Shown: positions 1-8,906, counted from the first letter of the stretch. The stretch: DNA of 18,826 nucleotides from Tessaracoccus flavescens (GCA_020741375.1 DYZF01000129.1:1-18826), one strand, 5' to 3'. A program made the numbers and translations. The notes: a model not told the origin generated them from the sequence alone.

Positions 1-410
1 AGCAGGATGTTGCCGGGCGTGACGTCGCGGTGCACGAGTTGGTTGCGGTGCAGCACCTCGAGGGCGCGGCCCGCCTCGGCGCACAGGCGCAACGCGAGCC
101 CGGGCTGCACCAAGCTCTTGCGCAGCTGCTCCAGCGATCCGCCGTTGGCCAGATCCATGACGAAGTACGGCTGGCCGCGATCCGTGGTGCCGATGTCGTA
201 GACCCGGACGATCCGCTCGTCGGCCAACCGGCGCAGCAGACGGGCCTCTGCGAGGAAGCGGCCGCGCACGTCGTCGTTGGTTGCCCAGTTGTCGGCCAGC
301 ACCTTCACCGCGACCGGGACGTCGAGCGTTTCGTCCTGACCCCGATAGACCGTAGCGAAGGACCCCGAGCCGATGCGCCCGGTGATGCGGTAGCGGCCGA
401 TCATGTCCAT
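1..410 (-). CDS. Serine/threonine protein kinase, N-terminal part (cut by window edge)
   Basis: This is the N-terminal lobe and catalytic loop of a bacterial Hanks-type (PknB-like) protein kinase, which transfers ATP phosphate to Ser/Thr of proteins. The 136 visible residues show the glycine-rich loop (GRIGSGSFATVYRG, residues 11-24), the ATP-binding Lys36 in VAVKV, the probable helix-C Glu55, the hinge FVMDLANGGSL (83-93) and the catalytic loop HRDVTPGN (127-134) with Asp129 and Asn134. The usual HRDxKPxN lysine is Thr131 here. I chose the ATG at 410 because GAGG lies 6 nt upstream; an in-frame ATG at 422 would add four residues. The C-terminal lobe, and any membrane or PASTA domains, lie outside the window. 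It diverges from the DUF2510-RDD gene. Confidence 0.93.
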   Translation of the reverse strand, partial: MDMIGRYRITGRIGSGSFATVYRGQDETLDVPVAVKVLADNWATNDDVRGRFLAEARLLRRLADERIVRVYDIGTTDRGQPYFVMDLANGGSLEQLRKSLVQPGLALRLCAEAGRALEVLHRNQLVHRDVTPGNIL

Positions 411-479
411 GGTGAGCCTCATTCTGGCCCATAACCCTCGGAAGGAGGGAATCCCTAGATCTCTGGCAGACTTGGGAGC

Positions 480-1241
480 ATGACTCAGAACTCCTCCCAG
501 CCCCCTGCCGGCTGGTACCCCGATCCGGCCGGCGGCGACGCCGAACGGTTCTGGGACGGCGTGGCCTGGTCGCAGTCCACCCGCGATCGCCAGCCCGCTC
601 CCGTCGAGCCTCCCGCACCGGGTGGTGCGTACGGGGCACCGTCGGGCCAGCCCTCCGGCTACGGGCCCAACAGCGGCGTGGGGCAGGGCTACGGGCAGCC
701 GACGTACGGTGGCCAGGGCTACGGCTACGACCGTGGCTACGGCCCGCAGTTGGCCGGCTTCTGGTGGCGCGTGCTGGGCAAGCTCATCGACAACATCTTG
801 GCGGGCATCGTCTACTACATCGTCGCGGCGGCCACCGGGCTCTCGGCGCTCGTGACCGCCCACACCGAGCGCCTGATGCGCGATCTCCTGATCTGGTCGG
901 AGAACCCTGAAGGTCCCGTGCCGGCCCTTCCCGAGGGTCTGACCACGGTGCTGTTCACCACCGCGCTGGTGAGCTACGCCATCTCCGCGATCTACCGCAC
1001 CGTCATGTACGGCACCCTCAGCGCCACCGTCGGCCAGCTGGCCACAGGCCTCAAGGTGGTCAAGGACGGCGCCGATGTCGATTCCAAGCTCAGCTGGAGC
1101 ACCGCCATCAACCGTGGCGTCCTCGGCGCCCTGTTGTGGGAGACCATCGGATGGATCAACGGCATCTTCGCCGCGTTCACCCGCAAGAAGCAGACCCTCA
1201 GCGACATGCTCGCCAAGACGGTCGTCTACAAGGTTCGATAG
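480..1241 (+). CDS. DUF2510 and RDD domain membrane protein
   Basis: A 253-aa membrane protein of unknown function. Residues about 8-35 form a DUF2510 domain (PAGWYPDPAGG, then FWDGVAWS), a small Trp-rich module common in actinobacteria. Residues 48-90 are a Gly/Tyr/Gln/Pro-rich linker with repeated YG pairs. The rest is an RDD domain: a first hydrophobic segment at about 92-125, a second at about 153-178, the family-like QLATGLKVVKDG at 187-198, a third hydrophobic stretch at about 212-233, and a final TLSDMLAKTVVYKV with the conserved Asp. RDD proteins have been linked to transport of small solutes or ions, but no substrate can be assigned here. No good ribosome site fits the ATG; a weak CAGACT hexamer 7 nt upstream would suit a leaderless mRNA. 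malQ starts 12 nt downstream. Confidence 0.92.
   Translation: MTQNSSQPPAGWYPDPAGGDAERFWDGVAWSQSTRDRQPAPVEPPAPGGAYGAPSGQPSGYGPNSGVGQGYGQPTYGGQGYGYDRGYGPQLAGFWWRVLGKLIDNILAGIVYYIVAAATGLSALVTAHTERLMRDLLIWSENPEGPVPALPEGLTTVLFTTALVSYAISAIYRTVMYGTLSATVGQLATGLKVVKDGADVDSKLSWSTAINRGVLGALLWETIGWINGIFAAFTRKKQTLSDMLAKTVVYKVR
625..750 (+). repeat. Gly/Tyr/Gln-rich YG repeat linker in the RDD protein
   Basis: This stretch codes for residues about 49-90 of the DUF2510-RDD protein, a low-complexity segment with about seven YG pairs in a Gly/Gln/Pro/Ser background. It joins the N-terminal DUF2510 module to the first membrane segment and is probably disordered. Confidence 0.8.
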
Positions 1242-1253
1242 GAAATTAACGCT

Positions 1254-3404
1254 GTGAGTGACCTGTATCCCGCGCTGGTTGAGCTCGCCAACCGGTTCGG
1301 CATCGCGCAAGAGTTCTGGGATTGGAAGGGGCGTCACGTCCCGATCCCCGCTGAAACCATCGTCGACGTGCTGCGCGCGTTCGACGTCGACGCCAGCAGC
1401 CCCGAGGCCACCGACGGCGCCCTGCGCCGCTTGGAGGACAAGCGGTGGCAGCGGGTGGTGCCCGCGTGCACCGTCGTCGAGCAGGGCCACGGCGCGCACG
1501 TGCCGATCCACATCACGTCCGGCGACCACGTCGACGTGTGGCTCCAGCTTGAATCCGGCGAGACGCGCCAAACGTGGCAGACGGAGAACTTCACTCCCGA
1601 CCGCTGGATCGACGGCGTCGCCTACGGCGAGGCGTCGTTCTGGGTGGGCGACAACCTGCCCACGGGCTACCACCAGATCATCGCCCGCGCCGGCGACCAG
1701 GAGCACCGCGGCTCGCTGATCGTGACGCCGTCGTTCGTCGGCTTCCCGGCCTCGATGCGCGACCAGCGGATCTGGGGCTTCGGCACCCAGTTGTACTCGG
1801 TCACGTCGAAGCAGTCGTGGGGCATCGGCGACCTAGCGGATCTGGCAGACCTGATCAGCTGGTCCGGCACCAAGCAGTTCGCCGGCTACGTGCTGATCAA
1901 CCCGCTGCACGCCGCGCAGCCGGTTCCCCCGATGGAGCCGTCGCCGTACCTGCCGGCCAGCCGTCGCTTCATCAACCCGATTTACATCCGCCCCGAGGCG
2001 GTGCCGGAGTTCGCCACGCTGTCGCGGATCGAGCGGCAGCAGATCAAGGCGCTGCGCAAGAACGCCCAGTCTGTGGGCGACAACGCGGAGATCATCGACC
2101 GCGACGGCGTGTGGCCGCAGAAGCTCGAGGCGCTGCGGATCCTGTACCGCTCCGGGATGCGTCCGGCTCGTCGGATCGCGTTCGAGGATTTCCGCCGTCG
2201 CGAGGGCCGAGGGCTCCGTGACTTCGCGCTGTGGAGCGCGCTGTCGACGCACTTCGGCACCACATGGGACCTGTGGCCCGAGGAGATGCAGACCCCTGGC
2301 TCGCCGGAGGTGGAGATCTTCGCGCAGGACCATCAGGAGGACGTCGATTTCTTCGAGTGGCTGCAATGGGTGGCCCAGAACCAGGTGTCGGCCGCGCAGA
2401 CCTCGGCCGCCGAGGTGGGCATGCCGGTTGGCATCGTGTCGGACCTCGCCGTCGGCGTGCACCGCTACGGGGCAGAGACGTGGATGATGCCGGATGTCTT
2501 CGCCAAGGGCATGAGCGTCGGCGCCCCGCCGGACCAGTACAACCAGGCCGGGCAGGACTGGGGCCAGCCGCCCTGGCGCCCCGATCGTCTGGAGGAACTG
2601 GCGTACGCGCCGTTCCGCGCGATGGTCTCCGCCGCGCTGCGCCGCGTCGGCGGCGTCCGCGTGGACCACATCATCGGCATGTTCCGCCTCTGGTGGGTGC
2701 CGCAGGGCCTCGGCCCCACCAAGGGCACCTACGTGCGCAACAACCACGACGCCATGATCGGCATCCTCGCCCTGGAGGCGCAGCGCGCCCAAGCGCTCAT
2801 CGTCGGTGAGGATCTGGGCACGGTGGAGCCGTGGGTGCGCGATTACCTCTCCCGCCGCGGCATCCTCGGCACCTCGGTGCTCTGGTTCGAGAACGGCGAG
2901 GACGGGCAGCCGCTCGACGCGTGGCACTGGCGCCAGTACTGCATGGCCTCGGTGACGACGCACGACCTTCCGCCGACGCTCGGATACCTGGCCGGCGACC
3001 ACGTGCGCCTACGCGACCAGTTGGGCCTCCTCACGGAGCCGCTGGATGCCGAGTTGGAGGCCGCGAAGCAGGAGCAGTCCGATTGGCTGCGCAAGCTGAT
3101 CCACGACGGGCACCTCGCCGAGGACGACGCCGACGATCCGGTGGAGGTCCTGCTGGCCCTGCACCGCTTCCTGCTGCGGACGCCTTCGCGGGTCCTGCTG
3201 GCGGCGCTGACCGACGCCGTCGGCGAGCGCAACACGCAGAACCAGCCGGGCACCATCGACGAGTACCCCAACTGGCGCGTTCCGCTTGGCGACCTGTCCG
3301 GCAAGCGGATCACGTTGGAGAAGGTGTTCGAAGCATCCTTGCCGAAGCGGCTCGCCGCCGTCATGAACGGCGTCGACGAGCAGCCAGAATCTCGCTGGGG
3401 GTGA
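1254..3404 (+). CDS. malQ: 4-alpha-glucanotransferase (amylomaltase, GH77)
   Basis: A cytoplasmic enzyme that moves alpha-1,4-glucan segments between maltodextrins, releasing glucose, in maltose and glycogen metabolism. The 716-aa length fits the long MalQ type, which carries an extra N-terminal region (about 1-150) before the catalytic barrel. The three catalytic carboxylates are visible: Asp471 in RVDHIIGMFRLWW (nucleophile), Glu519 in VGEDLGTV (acid/base) and Asp571 in TTHDLPPTLGY. Other family blocks are SPYLPASRRFINPIYI near residues 229-246 and NTQNQPGTIDEYPNWRVPL near 662-680. Translation starts at GTG 1254 with AGGAAA 8-9 nt upstream. It probably shares an mRNA with the RDD gene 12 nt upstream and ends at the palindromic terminator at 3413. 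Confidence 0.97.
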   Translation: MSDLYPALVELANRFGIAQEFWDWKGRHVPIPAETIVDVLRAFDVDASSPEATDGALRRLEDKRWQRVVPACTVVEQGHGAHVPIHITSGDHVDVWLQLESGETRQTWQTENFTPDRWIDGVAYGEASFWVGDNLPTGYHQIIARAGDQEHRGSLIVTPSFVGFPASMRDQRIWGFGTQLYSVTSKQSWGIGDLADLADLISWSGTKQFAGYVLINPLHAAQPVPPMEPSPYLPASRRFINPIYIRPEAVPEFATLSRIERQQIKALRKNAQSVGDNAEIIDRDGVWPQKLEALRILYRSGMRPARRIAFEDFRRREGRGLRDFALWSALSTHFGTTWDLWPEEMQTPGSPEVEIFAQDHQEDVDFFEWLQWVAQNQVSAAQTSAAEVGMPVGIVSDLAVGVHRYGAETWMMPDVFAKGMSVGAPPDQYNQAGQDWGQPPWRPDRLEELAYAPFRAMVSAALRRVGGVRVDHIIGMFRLWWVPQGLGPTKGTYVRNNHDAMIGILALEAQRAQALIVGEDLGTVEPWVRDYLSRRGILGTSVLWFENGEDGQPLDAWHWRQYCMASVTTHDLPPTLGYLAGDHVRLRDQLGLLTEPLDAELEAAKQEQSDWLRKLIHDGHLAEDDADDPVEVLLALHRFLLRTPSRVLLAALTDAVGERNTQNQPGTIDEYPNWRVPLGDLSGKRITLEKVFEASLPKRLAAVMNGVDEQPESRWG

Positions 3405-3412
3405 CCAGCAAC

Positions 3413-3446
3413 GACGAAGGGCCGGGGAATTCCCCGGCCCTTCGTC
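3413..3446. terminator. Bidirectional intrinsic terminator (34-bp perfect palindrome)
   Basis: GACGAAGGGCCGGGGAA is followed directly by its exact reverse complement, giving a GC-rich stem of about 15 bp with an AATT loop. It lies between the convergent stops of malQ (3404) and pncB (3455), so it can serve both. There is no strong U-tract, as is common for actinobacterial terminators. Confidence 0.9.
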
Positions 3447-3454
3447 ATGTCCGA

Positions 3455-4804
3455 TTACAGGTTGTGCACCACGGGCGCCGCTTGGTACGGGTTGGTGGTC
3501 TCGTCGCCCTCGGCGTCGAGGATGAGAGTCTCCAACACCGGCTCGCCCTTCGAGATCCGGCGGGCGGCCAGCGGCAGTTCCTTCAGCGACTCGCGATGAC
3601 GCGCGCGGGCGTCGTCGAGCGACGCGGTGTAGACCAGTTCGCCGTCGGTGTAGATCGGCACGAGCAGATCGCGGTCGTTGCCATCGTTGACCGGGGGCGT
3701 GCCCAAGCCGATGACCTCGGTCTCCGCACGGCCGTCCTCGCCCCGACGCCGCATCGCGAACTTGCGGCCGCCCAAGGTGTTCTTGCCCTTGGACTTCTTG
3801 CCCACCGGCACCATCTCGCCAGCCGGATCGTCGCCGCTGCGGGCCACGAGCTTGTAGACGAACCCACAGGTGGGGTGCCCCGAGCCGGTCACCAACGAGG
3901 TGCCGACGCCGTAGCCGTCGACGGGCGCCCCCTGCAGCGCGGCGATCTGCCACTCGTCCAGGTCTGAGGTGACGATGATGCGCGTGCTGGTGGCGCCCAA
4001 GTCGTCGAGCAGGTCGCGGGCCTGACGGGCCATGATCGCCAGATCGCCGGAGTCGAGGCGGATGGAACCCAGCCGTCCCTCGGTCAGCTCCACGCCCTTG
4101 CGGATGGCGGCCTCGACATCGTAGGTGTCGACGAGCAGGGCCGTGTCCTCGCCGAGCGCGGCGATCTGGGCCCGGAAGGCGTCTTCCTCGGAGTCGAACA
4201 GCAGCGTGAAGGAGTGCGCGGCGGTGCCGATCGTCGGCACGCCGTAGCGACGCCCGGCCTCCAGATTGGAGGTGGACGAGAATCCGGCCACGTAGGCGGC
4301 GCGTGCGGCCGCGACTGCGGACCATTCCTGCGTGCGGCGCGATCCCATCTCGGCGCAGGCGCGGTCGCCGGCCATGGCGGTCATGCGGGATCCGGCGGCG
4401 GCGATGGCGGAATCGTGGTTGTAGATGCTCAGCAGCACCGTCTCCAGGATGCAGCACTCAGCGAACGTGCCCTCCACCGAGAGCACCGGGGAACCGGGGA
4501 AGTAGATCTCGCCCTCCGGGTAGCCCCAGATGTCGCCGGAGAAGCGGTAATCGGCGAGCCATTCGGCCAGGTCTTCTTTGATGATGCCCTTGTCCAGCAG
4601 GAACGCGAGTTCCTCGTCGCCGAACTTGAAGTTCTCGATCGCCTCGATGGCGCGACCCAGACCCGCGACGACGCCGTAGCGCCGGCCATCGGGCAGGCGA
4701 CGCGTGAACAGATCGAACAGGCTGCGGCGGTTGGCGGTGCCGGCGTTCATGGCCGCTTGGACCATCGTCAGCTCGTAGTGGTCGGTCAGCAAGGCTGTGG
4801 TCAT
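3455..4804 (-). CDS. pncB: Nicotinate phosphoribosyltransferase
   Basis: Catalyses nicotinate + PRPP + ATP to nicotinate mononucleotide, the entry step of the Preiss-Handler NAD salvage route, in the cytoplasm. The 449-aa protein starts MTTALLTDHYELTM, the typical family N-terminus. It contains FSSTSNLEAGRRYGVP (175-190), the GTAAHSFTLLF block with His197 (the candidate phosphorylated histidine), DTYDVEAAIRKG, and the PRPP/ribose-binding SIRLDSGDL. TAGAGT sits exactly 6 nt before the ATG, so the mRNA is probably leaderless. The gene is divergent from clpS across 61 nt. The same pncB/clpS pair occurs at Rv1330c/Rv1331 of Mycobacterium tuberculosis. Confidence 0.97.
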   Translation of the reverse strand: MTTALLTDHYELTMVQAAMNAGTANRRSLFDLFTRRLPDGRRYGVVAGLGRAIEAIENFKFGDEELAFLLDKGIIKEDLAEWLADYRFSGDIWGYPEGEIYFPGSPVLSVEGTFAECCILETVLLSIYNHDSAIAAAGSRMTAMAGDRACAEMGSRRTQEWSAVAAARAAYVAGFSSTSNLEAGRRYGVPTIGTAAHSFTLLFDSEEDAFRAQIAALGEDTALLVDTYDVEAAIRKGVELTEGRLGSIRLDSGDLAIMARQARDLLDDLGATSTRIIVTSDLDEWQIAALQGAPVDGYGVGTSLVTGSGHPTCGFVYKLVARSGDDPAGEMVPVGKKSKGKNTLGGRKFAMRRRGEDGRAETEVIGLGTPPVNDGNDRDLLVPIYTDGELVYTASLDDARARHRESLKELPLAARRISKGEPVLETLILDAEGDETTNPYQAAPVVHNL

Positions 4805-4810
4805 AGGCGC

Positions 4811-4816
4811 ACTCTA
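4811..4816 (-). promoter_or_regulatory. -10 element of pncB (leaderless)
   Basis: TAGAGT on the minus strand lies 6 nt before the pncB ATG, so transcription should begin at or next to the start codon. No convincing -35 element is visible. Confidence 0.65.
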
Positions 4817-4865
4817 GTCGCAGTGCCGGTGGCGTGGTTTGGCTGAAGGGGGCAAAGTAGGGGCC

Positions 4866-5153
4866 ATGACCACTGCACCGGAAGGCGGCGTCGAGACCCT
4901 CGAACAGCCCGTCGAAGAACTGACTTCCGCGTGGGTCACCATCGTCTGGGACGACCCCGTCAACCTCATGAGCTATGTCACCTACGTCTTCCAGGAGTAC
5001 TTCAAGTACCCGCTGGAGAAGGCCGAGAAGCTGATGCTGCAGGTGCACAACGACGGCAAGGCCGTCGTCTCTGTGGGGAACCGTGAGGAGATGGAACGAG
5101 ACGTGATGGCCATGCAGAGCTACAACCTGTGGGCCACGATGGAGCGATCCTGA
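4866..5153 (+). CDS. clpS: ATP-dependent Clp protease adaptor ClpS
   Basis: ClpS binds proteins carrying N-degron residues and delivers them to the Clp AAA+ unfoldase (ClpC in actinobacteria). The 95-aa protein has a flexible N-terminal tail (1-20) followed by the ClpS fold: [15 protein letters not shown] (24-38) with the pocket acids Asp29/Asp30, and [16 protein letters not shown] (56-71) with the conserved His61. I chose the ATG at 4866 because a TTG at 4839 would add nine unconserved residues. CAAAGT lies 7 nt upstream, a weak -10 consistent with a leaderless mRNA. The stop overlaps the next start as TGATG, so clpS and the DUF2017 gene are translationally coupled, a common actinobacterial pair. 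Confidence 0.96.
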   Translation: MTTAPEGGVETLEQPVEELTSAWVTIVWDDPVNLMSYVTYVFQEYFKYPLEKAEKLMLQVHNDGKAVVSVGNREEMERDVMAMQSYNLWATMERS

Positions 5154-5737
5154 TGCTCGATCCGCACGACATCATCTGGGCCTACGACGGCCGCGACGGA
5201 CGGGCCGACGGGCTTGAGGCCATGATCGGCATCTATGTGCAGAACTTGGAGACGCTGCTGCCTCCCGAGAGCGACGATCCATTCGAGCAGATCGTCGCCG
5301 ATCTGGCGGACGACCCGACCAACCGGATGCTGTCCAACTCGCGCCTCGTGCGGCTCTTCCCACCGGCGCGCACCGACGACAAGGCCGCCGACGAGTTCTG
5401 GCGCGATTCGATCCACAGCCAGACTCGCGCCCGGATCACGTCCGCCAACGCCGTCGTCACGGCGCTGAACGCGTGGGACGGGTACGTACCCGTCGAGCTC
5501 CAGCAGGCCGACGACTGGGTCAAGACGCTGGGGGCGCTCCGGCTCTTCTGGTACACGGAGTTGGCGGGCACGGACCGCCTGGCGGAGATCGATCCGGACC
5601 TGCTGGCGCGCAACCCCGGCGTCGAGGACCTCATCGAGTGGATGGGCTACCTCTTGGAGGACCTGCTGGAATCCCGCTCCACCTGCCTCCGCCTGGCGGC
5701 CAGCCTCGACCCGAGCGACTTCGAGCCCGCTGAGTAG
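5153..5737 (+). CDS. DUF2017 family protein
   Basis: A 194-aa soluble protein of unknown function, largely helical and acidic, with no signal peptide. The segment SNSRLVRLFPPARTDDKAAD (about 60-80) followed by a conserved FWRDSIHSQTR stretch resembles the DUF2017 family, whose genes usually follow clpS in actinobacteria (for example Rv1332 after Rv1331). The ATG overlaps the clpS stop, and GGAG lies 8 nt upstream. The context suggests a link to ClpS-dependent proteolysis, but this is inference only. The stop codon lies inside the murI -10 hexamer. Confidence 0.88.
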   Translation: MLDPHDIIWAYDGRDGRADGLEAMIGIYVQNLETLLPPESDDPFEQIVADLADDPTNRMLSNSRLVRLFPPARTDDKAADEFWRDSIHSQTRARITSANAVVTALNAWDGYVPVELQQADDWVKTLGALRLFWYTELAGTDRLAEIDPDLLARNPGVEDLIEWMGYLLEDLLESRSTCLRLAASLDPSDFEPAE

Positions 5738-5740
5738 ACT
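5735..5740 (+). promoter_or_regulatory. -10 element of murI (leaderless), overlapping the DUF2017 stop
   Basis: TAGACT is 6 nt before the GTG start of murI. Its first three bases are the TAG stop of the upstream gene. This suggests murI has its own start point besides any read-through from clpS. Confidence 0.55.
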
Positions 5741-5746
5741 GCGGCC

Positions 5747-6583
5747 GTGACCAACCTCGATCGCCCCATCGGCGTCTTTGATTCCGGATTCGGCGGCCTG
5801 ACCGTCCTGCGGTCGCTGGTGGAGCAGCTCCCCAACGAGGATTTCATCTACCTCGGCGACACCGCCCGCGCGCCCTACGGGCCGCGCGCGATCGCTGAGG
5901 TGCGGCAGTTCGCCCTCGAAGGCCTCGATTACCTCGTGGACCAGGGCGTGAAGGCCCTCGTGATCGCCTGCAACTCCGCGTCGTCGGCGGTGCTGCGCGA
6001 CGCCCGCGAACGCTACGACGTGCCGATCACCGAGGTGGTCCTGCCCGCTGCGAGCCGGGCGGTCGCGGCCACGCGCAACGGCCACGTCGGCGTCGTGGCC
6101 ACGCAATCCACCGTCAACTCCCGCTCCTACGACGACGCGTTCGCCATCGCCCCGCACATCACGCTCACGGCGCAGGCCTGCCCGCGCTTCGTCGAGTTCG
6201 TGGAGGCGGGCATCACGGGCGGCGACGAACTGCTGAGCGTGGCGGAGGAGTACCTGGAGCCGATCAAGAAGGCCCGAGCCGACACCCTGATCCTCGGCTG
6301 CACGCACTATCCGCTGCTCTCGGGCGTCATCGGCTACGTGCTGGGCAACGGGGTGACGCTGGTGTCGTCGGCCGAGGCCTGCGCCCAGTCCACCTACGCG
6401 CAGCTGACGCAGGCCGGGTTGCTGCGGCACCAGCCACGCGAGGCCACCAGAACGTTCCTGACTACTGGGGATGCCCGTGATTTTCAGGGCATCGGGCGTA
6501 GATTGTTGGGTGGGTTCGTGACCAACGCAACCACCGTGAACATCGAGAAGGAGAACGCCGATGTGCAAGAAGATCACCTGTGA
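5747..6583 (+). CDS. murI: Glutamate racemase
   Basis: Interconverts L- and D-glutamate, supplying D-Glu for the peptidoglycan stem peptide; cytoplasmic and cofactor-independent. The 278-aa protein has the N-terminal signature PIGVFDSGFGGLTVLR with Asp12-Ser13. It has both catalytic cysteines: Cys75 in IACNSASSA and Cys185 in LGCTHYPLL. YLGDTARAPYG (about 36-46) is also family-typical. Translation starts at GTG 5747, and the TAGACT hexamer 6 nt upstream suggests a leaderless mRNA. The last 23 nt overlap the start of a 39-codon gene in another frame. Nearby genes match the murI-rph-rdgB order of M. tuberculosis. Confidence 0.97.
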   Translation: MTNLDRPIGVFDSGFGGLTVLRSLVEQLPNEDFIYLGDTARAPYGPRAIAEVRQFALEGLDYLVDQGVKALVIACNSASSAVLRDARERYDVPITEVVLPAASRAVAATRNGHVGVVATQSTVNSRSYDDAFAIAPHITLTAQACPRFVEFVEAGITGGDELLSVAEEYLEPIKKARADTLILGCTHYPLLSGVIGYVLGNGVTLVSSAEACAQSTYAQLTQAGLLRHQPREATRTFLTTGDARDFQGIGRRLLGGFVTNATTVNIEKENADVQEDHL

Positions 6584-6680
6584 CAAGTGCGGCAAGCCGA
6601 CGTGGGAAGGCTGCGGCCAGCACGTCGAAGAGGCACTGGCCGGCGTGCCGCTGGACCAGCGCTGTGAGTGCCCTCGCTGA
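6561..6680 (+). CDS. 39-aa Cys-rich zinc-ribbon-like microprotein
   Basis: A very short gene starting MCKKITCDKCGKPTWEGCG. It has six cysteines in 39 residues (2, 7, 10, 18, 35, 37) and His21, arranged as C-x4-C-x2-C-x7-C-x2-H and a terminal C-x-C, which suggests a zinc- or metal-binding fold. Peptides with this MC..x..C..CGK.TW.GCG.H pattern recur, from memory, in actinobacteria and more widely; the function is unknown to me. A strong ribosome site (AAGGAGA) lies about 8 nt before ATG 6561. The gene overlaps the 3' end of murI by 23 nt in a different frame, so it is probably coupled to murI. Confidence 0.85.
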   Translation: MCKKITCDKCGKPTWEGCGQHVEEALAGVPLDQRCECPR

Positions 6681-6697
6681 CGCTGCTCGGCATTGGG

Positions 6698-6703
6698 TAG
6701 GTT
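6698..6703 (+). promoter_or_regulatory. -10 element of rph (leaderless)
   Basis: TAGGTT lies 6 nt before the rph ATG. A CTGACG at 6677-6682, 15 nt further upstream, could be a poor -35. Confidence 0.65.
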
Positions 6704-6709
6704 AGGGGC

Positions 6710-7431
<722 letters not shown>

Positions 7432-7435
<4 letters not shown>

Positions 7436-8040
7436 GGCTGCCGGAGCAGGTGGTGCTGGCCACCAACAACCCGAAGAAACTCGCCGAGCTGCGCCGCATC
7501 CTGAACTCCGCCGGGCTGCCCGTGGAGGTGCTGGGGCTGCGCGACGTCGCCACCTACCCTGAGCCGGAGGAGACGGAGCGCACGTTCGAGGGCAACGCGT
7601 TCCTCAAGGCAACCGCCGCGTGCCGGGCCACCGGGCTGGTGGCCGTCGCCGACGATTCGGGCCTCGAGGTGGAAGAGCTCAACGACATGCCCGGGGTCCG
7701 CTCCGCGCGCTGGGCCGGCCCCGCGTGCGACGACGAGGACAACAACCAACTGCTCTTGGCCCAACTCGACGGCGTCCCCGCCGAACGCCGCAAGGCGCGT
7801 TTCGTGTGCGCCTTGGCCATGGTGACCCCCGAGGGAGACCGGAAGGTGTGGCACGGGCGCATGCCCGGCCGCATCGCCGAGACCTGCGAGGGCGAGGGCG
7901 GCTTCGGCTACGATCCGATCTTCGTGCCGGCCGGTCTGCCAGTGACGTCCGCCGAGTTGACCGCCGAGGAGAAGGATTCGATCAGCCACCGCGGCATCGC
8001 GGTGCGGGCCTTCGTCGCGTTCTTGAAAGAGTTGTCGTGA
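7432..8040 (+). CDS. rdgB: XTP/dITP diphosphatase (Ham1/RdgB family)
   Basis: Hydrolyses non-canonical purine triphosphates (dITP, XTP) to monophosphates, keeping them out of DNA and RNA. The 202-aa protein has the N-terminal substrate motif [15 protein letters not shown] (10-24), [10 protein letters not shown], the catalytic/metal block [12 protein letters not shown] (about 72-83), the [13 protein letters not shown] loop and the C-terminal [10 protein letters not shown]. It starts at GTG inside the rph stop (GTGA overlap) and ends in a second GTGA overlap with thyA, so rph, rdgB and thyA form one translationally coupled unit. The usual actinobacterial neighbour rph is conserved here. Confidence 0.97.
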
Positions 8041-8849
8041 AGCAATACCTCGATCTGCTGCGCCACATCATGGCCGAGGGCACGGACAAGTCCGACCGCA
8101 CGGGCACCGGCACCCGCTCCGTCTTCGGCCACCAGATGCGGTTCGACCTGCGCGACGGCTTCCCTCTGCTGACCACGAAGAAGGTGCACACCCGCTCCGT
8201 CTTCGGTGAGCTGCTGTGGTTCCTGCGCGGCGACACCAACATCAAGTGGCTGCACGACAACAGGATCACGATCTGGGACGAGTGGGCCGACGAGAACGGC
8301 GATCTCGGCCCCGTCTACGGCTACCAGTGGCGCTCGTGGCCGACACCGTCGGGGGAGAGGGTGGATCAGATCGCCAAGGTGATCGAATCACTCAAGAACA
8401 ATCCCGATTCGCGCCGCCACATCGTCTCGGCGTGGAACGTGGCCGACGTCGACGACATGGCGCTGCCGCCGTGCCACACCATGTTCCAATTCTACGTGGC
8501 GCCGTCGGCCGACGGCGGTCCCGGCACGCTCAGCTGCCAGCTCTACCAGCGCTCGGCCGACGTGTTCCTCGGCGTGCCGTTCAACATCGCGTCCTACGCC
8601 CTGCTGACGCACTTGGTGGCGCAGGTAACCGGGCTGAAGGTGGGGGAGTTCGTCCACACGCTCGGCGACGCTCACATCTACACCAACCACTTCGATCAGG
8701 TGGCTGAGCAGCTCACCCGCGACACGCGCCCCCTGCCGACGGTCCGGATTAATCCCGACGTGACCAGCATCGATGAGTTCGAACTGAGCGACATCGAGAT
8801 CGACGGCTACGATCCGCACCCCGTGATCAAGGCGCCTATCGCCGTCTGA
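8037..8849 (+). CDS. thyA: Thymidylate synthase (ThyA)
   Basis: Makes dTMP from dUMP using methylene-tetrahydrofolate, which becomes dihydrofolate. The 270-aa protein is close to E. coli ThyA along its whole length: [71 protein letters not shown], catalytic Cys146 in [12 protein letters not shown] (same number as E. coli Cys146), [20 protein letters not shown], and the C-terminal [14 protein letters not shown]. It starts at GTG 8037, overlapping the rdgB stop. folA, which recycles the dihydrofolate produced, lies one gene downstream. Confidence 0.98.
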   Translation: MKQYLDLLRHIMAEGTDKSDRTGTGTRSVFGHQMRFDLRDGFPLLTTKKVHTRSVFGELLWFLRGDTNIKWLHDNRITIWDEWADENGDLGPVYGYQWRSWPTPSGERVDQIAKVIESLKNNPDSRRHIVSAWNVADVDDMALPPCHTMFQFYVAPSADGGPGTLSCQLYQRSADVFLGVPFNIASYALLTHLVAQVTGLKVGEFVHTLGDAHIYTNHFDQVAEQLTRDTRPLPTVRINPDVTSIDEFELSDIEIDGYDPHPVIKAPIAV

Positions 8850-8906
8850 CGTCGACCACTCTGCGACATCGGCCCTGGGTCCGATTCTGTCCGGGGAGCG
8901 GTGGGC

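Noticed and set aside
440..450. AGGAGG-like sequence upstream of the RDD gene
   Set aside because: It lies about 30 nt from the ATG with no start codon at usable spacing, so it is unlikely to act as its ribosome site.
1833..3002. Long open frame antisense to malQ (389 codons)
   Set aside because: It mirrors the malQ codon pattern in high-GC DNA. Its product is Arg/His/Asp-rich with no recognisable domain, and it has no ribosome site.
4839..4865. TTG start 27 nt upstream for clpS
   Set aside because: It adds nine unconserved residues and lacks a good ribosome site. The ATG at 4866 fits the family.
8850..8906. Hairpin after thyA (ATCGG/CCGAT) as a terminator
   Set aside because: A stem of only 5 bp, no U-tract and an 8-nt loop make it too weak to call.
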